From Collinsella sp. CAG:166 (GTDB lineage Bacteria; Actinomycetota; Coriobacteriia; Coriobacteriales; Coriobacteriaceae): DNA of 44,385 nucleotides. Both the position numbers and the translations under genes were made by a program. Positions 40,308-44,385 of the stretch are shown one piece after another. Location: NCBI GenBank assembly GCA_000434535.1, contig FR878696.1, forward strand, positions 76,137-120,521, read 5' to 3'. The notes under the pieces are model-generated. The model ran no database searches. It was not told the origin of the DNA and saw nothing but the letters and a program-made list of their open reading frames with translations. Numbering within the stretch: position 1 is the stretch's first letter; each line of letters begins with the position of its first letter.

Positions 40308-40745
40308 CTACAGATACGGAATCGACTCGTGAATCAAATCGGCCATGTTATGAACGATTCGGCCGCTGTTCACGACTTTGATTTTAAAATCCTCGCGACC
40401 AAAGTCCATCACATGATAGAGATTCACAACGAGCTTGCGGTCTTTCGCCATGTCGAGAATCCACTTGGCACAGTTGTCACCACAGGTAGAAGCGTTAAAA
40501 ATATGCTTACGATCAAATCTCATAAGCAGCAGCGTTTTCACGCCACCAGAAAGCTGGAGTGGGGAGATGGATCCAAGCACAGGGCTTTCGATGACGTTTT
40601 CGGAGACAACAACCGATCGATCGACATCTTTAATTATCGAGACAGCATAGGGATCCGTAATCCAAGAAGACCGGTAAGAGTTTTTGAAATATGTCGCTGT
40701 GTTGTAAATCGCTTCTGGCATATCGCCAAAGTAGACGCTTAACAC
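40308..40745 (-). CDS. DUF4869-like small protein paired with the P-loop ATPase
   Basis: The function is unknown. The GTG start at 40745 has GGGAG 5 bases upstream and gives 145 residues beginning MLSVYFGDMPEAIYNTATYFKN; a TTG at 40757 adds four residues. Recognisable stretches are LSGGVKTLLLM (65-75) and ASTCGDNCAKWILDMAKD (85-102), which I associate, from memory, with the DUF4869 family of gut bacteria. No membrane helix or signal peptide is seen. Its TAG lies just before the ATPase start, so the two are translationally linked. It is inserted between rmlA and rmlB and is AT-rich relative to them. Confidence 0.68.
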   Translation of the reverse strand: MLSVYFGDMPEAIYNTATYFKNSYRSSWITDPYAVSIIKDVDRSVVVSENVIESPVLGSISPLQLSGGVKTLLLMRFDRKHIFNASTCGDNCAKWILDMAKDRKLVVNLYHVMDFGREDFKIKVVNSGRIVHNMADLIHESIPYL

Positions 40746-40786
40746 ATCCACTCCCAATCATATTGTCTTTATGGTCAACGTAATCA

Positions 40787-40820
40787 TAACGAAAGGGGCC
40801 ACCAGATAAACGGTGACCCC
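40787..40820 (-). terminator. Possible weak terminator after rmlA
   Basis: On the minus strand, GGGG-tc-ACC pairs with GGT-gg-CCCC around a short loop, followed by a broken T-run (TTTCGTT). It is 20 bases past the rmlA stop and ahead of the DUF4869-like gene. The two mismatches make it weak. Confidence 0.4.
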
Positions 40821-40840
40821 TAAAAGAAAACAAGCTGGCG

Positions 40841-41740
40841 CTAGTACTCGCGCGGGCTGTTGACGATCTCGCCGGCGGCGACCTTCTTGAGGTGCTGCCC
40901 GTAGACCGACTTGCCGTAGGCCTCGGCGGCCTCCTTGAGCCCATCGGTGGTGATCCACCCGTTCTCCCAGGCGATCTCCTCGGGGACGGACACGGGAAGG
41001 TCCTGGGAGTGCTCCACGGCGCGGACGAACTCCGCGGCCTCGTGCAGGCTCTCCATGGTGCCGGTGTCGAGCCACGCGTAGCCTCGGCCCAGGGTGACGA
41101 CCGACAGCGTCCCCTCCTCCAGGTACATCTGGTTGAGCGTGGTGATCTCCAGCTCGCCGCGCGCGGACGGCTCCACCCTATGTGCCTTGGCGGCGACATC
41201 GCCCGGGTAGAAGTACAGGCCGGTAACGGCGTAGGAGCTCTTGGGCTGGGCGGGCTTCTCCTCGATGGAGACGGCCCTCCCCTCGCCGTCGAACTCCACG
41301 ACGCCGAAGCGCTCGGGGTCGTCCACGTGGTAGCCGAAGACCGTGGCCCTGCCCGACTCGGCGTTCTGGACGGCGCGCGTCAGGTGGCGCGACAGGCCGT
41401 TGCCGTAGAAGATGTTGTCGCCGAGCACCAGTGCGCACGGCTCGCCGGCGATGAAGTCCTCGCCGATCGTGAAGGCCTGGGCCAGGCCGTCCGGCGAGGG
41501 CTGCTCGGCGTAGGAAAGGTTCACGCCGTAGCGTGAGCCGTCCCCGAGCAGGCGCTCGAAGTTGGGCAGGTCGGTCGGCGTGGAGATGACCAGGATGTCG
41601 CGGATGCCCGCCAGCATGAGGGTGGACAGCGGGTAGTAGATCATGGGCTTGTCGTAGACCGGCAGCAGCTGCTTGGAGGTCACGAGCGTGAGCGGGTACA
41701 GGCGGGTGCCGGACCCGCCGGCGAGGATGATGCCTTTCAT
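40841..41740 (-). CDS. rfbA: Glucose-1-phosphate thymidylyltransferase
   Basis: RmlA makes dTDP-glucose from dTTP and glucose-1-phosphate, the first step to dTDP-rhamnose. The 299-residue product starts at the ATG at 41740 (MKGIILAGGSGTRLYPLTL), with GAGAGG upstream. Motifs are the GGSGTRLYP nucleotide loop, SKQLLPVYDKPMIYYPLSTL, LVLGDNIFYG (metal-binding Asp), EEKPAQPKSSYAVTGLYFY, and AWLDTGTMESL. The family length is 290-300. A consensus -10 lies upstream. Like the other rml genes it is GC-rich, in contrast to the genes on either side. Confidence 0.95.
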   Translation of the reverse strand: MKGIILAGGSGTRLYPLTLVTSKQLLPVYDKPMIYYPLSTLMLAGIRDILVISTPTDLPNFERLLGDGSRYGVNLSYAEQPSPDGLAQAFTIGEDFIAGEPCALVLGDNIFYGNGLSRHLTRAVQNAESGRATVFGYHVDDPERFGVVEFDGEGRAVSIEEKPAQPKSSYAVTGLYFYPGDVAAKAHRVEPSARGELEITTLNQMYLEEGTLSVVTLGRGYAWLDTGTMESLHEAAEFVRAVEHSQDLPVSVPEEIAWENGWITTDGLKEAAEAYGKSVYGQHLKKVAAGEIVNSPREY

Positions 41741-41804
41741 AAAAATCCTCTCGATTGACAATCGTTGAGCAAAAGCCGCTGATTACAGATGCATAGTTAA
41801 TTAA

Positions 41805-41810
41805 ATTATA
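41805..41810 (-). promoter_or_regulatory. Putative -10 element of rmlA
   Basis: A perfect TATAAT on the minus strand lies about 65 bases before the rmlA ATG. No good -35 is present at 16-18 bases. The surrounding AT-rich DNA could also serve the divergent glycosyltransferase. Confidence 0.4.
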
Positions 41811-41896
41811 CGCACCGGCAGCAACCTCCCCGTCTTCTTATTTAAATCGGACAGCAGAAACACGCAACTCTTTCTGCATTTCTAGCGAGGCAACAA

Positions 41897-44368
41897 ATGA
41901 AAAAGTACAATGGGCAGTGTCCAACAAACGAAAGGCAGACAATGCGAGTCGAAACAACCGGAGTATGCAGAGGAAACTGGAAAATCTACCAGCAGCTTAA
42001 GATTGAAGGCATCCATAAAGGCTCCAGTGTAACAGCCCAAGCGGCTACAAACGACAACCGCTGCTTACCTTTATCCCTCCTAAAATTCCGGGACAATGGT
42101 TGTGACTCGAACTCATACGTCCTTGTACTCCCCGATCCCGATGCCCGCACCATCAAAATTGAGTTTTGCGAAATCGGCCAAGACGGTCGTACCCTGAGCA
42201 GCGACTCCCTTTCACTCAATTGCAAGAACATCAAATGGGAGTCTCGCCTTAACTACAAAATTAAACCTGACATGTGCAGTAAACTCCGAAACTATGATGA
42301 CGTTTCAGAGTTTGACATGGCAACGATTGATTTCTGGCAGTGCATCGAAGATTCAAGCGACTACATCCTTAGGTGCACGGTAAGAACGCCGTATCGTAGC
42401 GACTCCCAAATCAAACTTCGCTGCCTCGATCGAACCCTCAATGAAGTTGATTTGAGCATCGTCAATTTCGGTTCGAATGTAACAAGCGTTGGATTTACGT
42501 CTGAGAAAAAGCAACTTGAAACGCAGCTCTCGGTTCGTATGCCAAAGACGTTCGATCGTTATTATTTTGTTATTGACGATCAAAATCACCCATCATTCAG
42601 TGCATTCGACTGCTTAACGCCCGATAAATTAGGCATGCTTCTTGAGGAGACCAACTTCCTCTTTACCCATGCGCAGTTCGACCCTGAATACCCCGAATGG
42701 TTCACGGAACATAAGGCGACTATCGGCGCTCTGGAGAAGCAGAGAAAAATCGTCTTCAACAGCGCTCCGAAGTTCAGCATCATTGTCCCTCTTTACAACA
42801 CACCCATTTCGTTCTTTAACGATATGGCCGAATCCGTAAAAAACCAGTCTTATGCAAACTGGGAGCTCATCCTAGTTAATGCAAGTCCTGACAATCAGGA
42901 ACTAAAGGCACGTGTTGAGCAGGAGACGGCCCACGACAACAGAATTAAATCAATTAACCTTACCGAGAATAAGGGCATTTCCGAAAATACAAACGCCGGC
43001 GTTGCCATCGCTTCCGGTGATTTCGTTAGCTTCTTTGACCATGACGATATTCTTGAACCGGACTTGTTGTTCTCATATGCCGAGGCAATTGAAAACGATG
43101 ATGACGTCGATCTTCTTTATTGCGACGAAGATAAACTCATGCCCGATGGGAAACTAGCGCAGCCGTTCTTTAAGCCGGATTTCAATATCGATCTGCTCAG
43201 AAACAATAACTATATCTGCCATATGCTTACCATCCGTAAGTCGCTGCTTGATGTTCTAGAACCGAACACGAAAGAGTTCGATGGAGCACAGGATCATAAT
43301 CTGACTCTCCGCGCCGTGGAAAAGGCAAGGAAAGTTCATCATGTTGCAAAGGTTCTATATCACTGGCGCCTAAGCGGGACCTCCACCGCAGCAAATGCCG
43401 ATAGCAAGCCGTATGCCACCATCGCAGGTATCAAAGCGGTCCAGAGTCATTTGGATAGGCTTGGGCTCAATGCGAAAGTCGAACAAGCGCGTCGTCCCTT
43501 TACATATAAAGTAACCTACGCTGTGCCAGATTCCCATCCACTAGTGTCAGTTATCATCCCGACTAAAGACCACGCCGACATTCTGGACAACTGCATTAAG
43601 TCAATTGCTGAAAAATCAACGTACGACAATTACGAGCTTGTCATAATCGAAAACAACAGCACAGAAAAGGCGACGTTCGATTATTACGATAAGTTGCAAG
43701 CAAAATATCCTGATATCGTTCGTCTTGTAACTTGGGAACACGAATTCAATTTCTCCAAGCTCATGAACTTTGGCGTGGCTCACGCCAAAGGAAACTATCT
43801 CTTACTGTTGAATAATGATACTGAGGTAATTACCCCCAATTGGATTGAGACCATGCTTGGCATCTGCGCACGAGAGGATGTTGGCGCAGTTGGTGCAAAA
43901 CTCTACTATCCCGACAACACCATTCAGCACGCGGGCTTATGCGTCACTGGTGGCGTGGCAGGACATCTTTGTCAAAGCATGCCAAAGGATAACTGGGGTT
44001 ACTTTGCGCTCAACGATGCACAACAAAACTTCAGCGCCGTCACCGCAGCTTGCATAATGACCAAGCGTAGCGAATATGAGAAAGTCGGAGGTTTCAGTGA
44101 AGAGCTTCAAGTTGCATTTAATGATGTTGACTTTTGCTTAAAGCTACGCGAGATCAACGACCTGATCGTATACACACCTGAAGTCGAGCTCTATCACTAC
44201 GAGTCGATTTCTAGAGGCGTTGAAAACAATACGGAGAAGCAGATCCGCTTCCACAAAGAGGTCGCGTACATGAATTATCGATGGGCTAAGTATTACGTCG
44301 AAGGCGATCCTTATATGAATCCAAACTTCACCGTCGGGGAACCCGCGAATCGTTATTATCATTTATAA
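41897..44368 (+). CDS. Large tandem-domain family 2 glycosyltransferase
   Basis: An 823-residue protein with two GT-A domains. Residues 1-~290 are an unrecognised region (beta-rich by eye: IKIEFCEIGQDGRTL, DYILRCTVRTPY). Domain 1 spans ~291-530, with PKFSIIVPLYNTP, ENKGISENTNAGVA and metal-binding FFDHDDILEPD at ~379-389. Domain 2 spans ~548-790, with PLVSVIIPTKDHADIL, LLLLNNDTEVITPNW at ~636-650 and VAFNDVDFCLKLRE. This matches large glycosyltransferases that build rhamnose-containing or other surface glycans. Nearby rmlABCD supports, but does not prove, dTDP-rhamnose as a donor. There is no membrane helix or signal peptide. GAGG lies 7 bases before the ATG; an in-frame ATG at 41942 with AAAGG is an alternative. 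It is AT-rich. Confidence 0.85.
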   Translation: MKKYNGQCPTNERQTMRVETTGVCRGNWKIYQQLKIEGIHKGSSVTAQAATNDNRCLPLSLLKFRDNGCDSNSYVLVLPDPDARTIKIEFCEIGQDGRTLSSDSLSLNCKNIKWESRLNYKIKPDMCSKLRNYDDVSEFDMATIDFWQCIEDSSDYILRCTVRTPYRSDSQIKLRCLDRTLNEVDLSIVNFGSNVTSVGFTSEKKQLETQLSVRMPKTFDRYYFVIDDQNHPSFSAFDCLTPDKLGMLLEETNFLFTHAQFDPEYPEWFTEHKATIGALEKQRKIVFNSAPKFSIIVPLYNTPISFFNDMAESVKNQSYANWELILVNASPDNQELKARVEQETAHDNRIKSINLTENKGISENTNAGVAIASGDFVSFFDHDDILEPDLLFSYAEAIENDDDVDLLYCDEDKLMPDGKLAQPFFKPDFNIDLLRNNNYICHMLTIRKSLLDVLEPNTKEFDGAQDHNLTLRAVEKARKVHHVAKVLYHWRLSGTSTAANADSKPYATIAGIKAVQSHLDRLGLNAKVEQARRPFTYKVTYAVPDSHPLVSVIIPTKDHADILDNCIKSIAEKSTYDNYELVIIENNSTEKATFDYYDKLQAKYPDIVRLVTWEHEFNFSKLMNFGVAHAKGNYLLLLNNDTEVITPNWIETMLGICAREDVGAVGAKLYYPDNTIQHAGLCVTGGVAGHLCQSMPKDNWGYFALNDAQQNFSAVTAACIMTKRSEYEKVGGFSEELQVAFNDVDFCLKLREINDLIVYTPEVELYHYESISRGVENNTEKQIRFHKEVAYMNYRWAKYYVEGDPYMNPNFTVGEPANRYYHL

Positions 44369-44385
44369 GAAGTTTGCATTTCTTT

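Noticed and set aside
1..44385. CRISPR arrays, insertion sequences, attachment sites, rRNA genes
   Set aside because: I looked for regularly spaced repeats, transposase or integrase motifs, and rRNA signatures on both strands and saw none. The two tRNA-Arg genes show no adjacent integrase or duplicated tRNA 3' end.

Overview
The window looks like a chromosomal segment of a coriobacterial actinobacterium, most likely Collinsella or a close relative. This is inferred from the moderately high GC, the gene orders (rpsP-khpA-rimM-trmD; mreBCD-mrdA-rodA; a large aro operon), the frequent TTG starts and the RmlC-RmlD fusion. I ran no database search. No phage, insertion sequence, rRNA or CRISPR array was seen, and no stretch longer than about 250 bases lacks a gene or tRNA.

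Positions 1-23.2 kb are mostly minus-strand housekeeping genes. In order they are: trmD (cut by the window edge)-rimM-khpA-rpsP; dinB alone on the plus strand; obg-nadD-yqeK-rsfS ending at a strong terminator; rplU-rpmA; a cell-shape operon mreB-mreC-mreD-mrdA(PBP2)-rodA that continues into a DUF697-type protein and a paired radical-SAM/DUF2344 module; a TPR membrane protein with a cyclophilin; a double zinc-ribbon membrane protein; a P-type cation ATPase; and tRNA-Arg(CCG).

Positions 23.3-31.3 kb hold a seven-gene plus-strand operon for phenylalanine and tyrosine synthesis: aroF-tyrA-aroB-aroA-aroC-pheA-aroE/aroK, the last being one fused polypeptide. A terminator-like hairpin lies in its leader. 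The one missing shikimate step, type II dehydroquinate dehydratase (aroQ), is encoded at 33.2 kb. Together these cover the route from PEP plus erythrose-4-phosphate to phenylpyruvate and 4-hydroxyphenylpyruvate, leaving only transaminases to be found elsewhere. Between the two aro loci lie a small membrane protein and a kup potassium-transporter gene lacking its first ~155 codons.

Positions 33.8-44.4 kb hold tRNA-Arg(UCU) and a surface-polysaccharide region: a TagGH/Wzm-Wzt-type ABC exporter, a polyprenyl-phosphate-sugar-type glycosyltransferase, dTDP-rhamnose synthesis (rmlCD fusion, rmlB, rmlA) and an 823-residue tandem-domain glycosyltransferase. Base composition is strongly mosaic here. 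The rml genes are very GC-rich (40 of 60 bases counted at 38881-38940). The glycosyltransferase is AT-rich (24/60 at 43021-43080), as is a two-gene cassette between rmlA and rmlB (28/60 at 39901-39960). That cassette pairs a small DUF4869-like protein with a P-loop ATPase carrying a possible TOPRIM-like C-terminal half. It is the best candidate here for an undescribed system.
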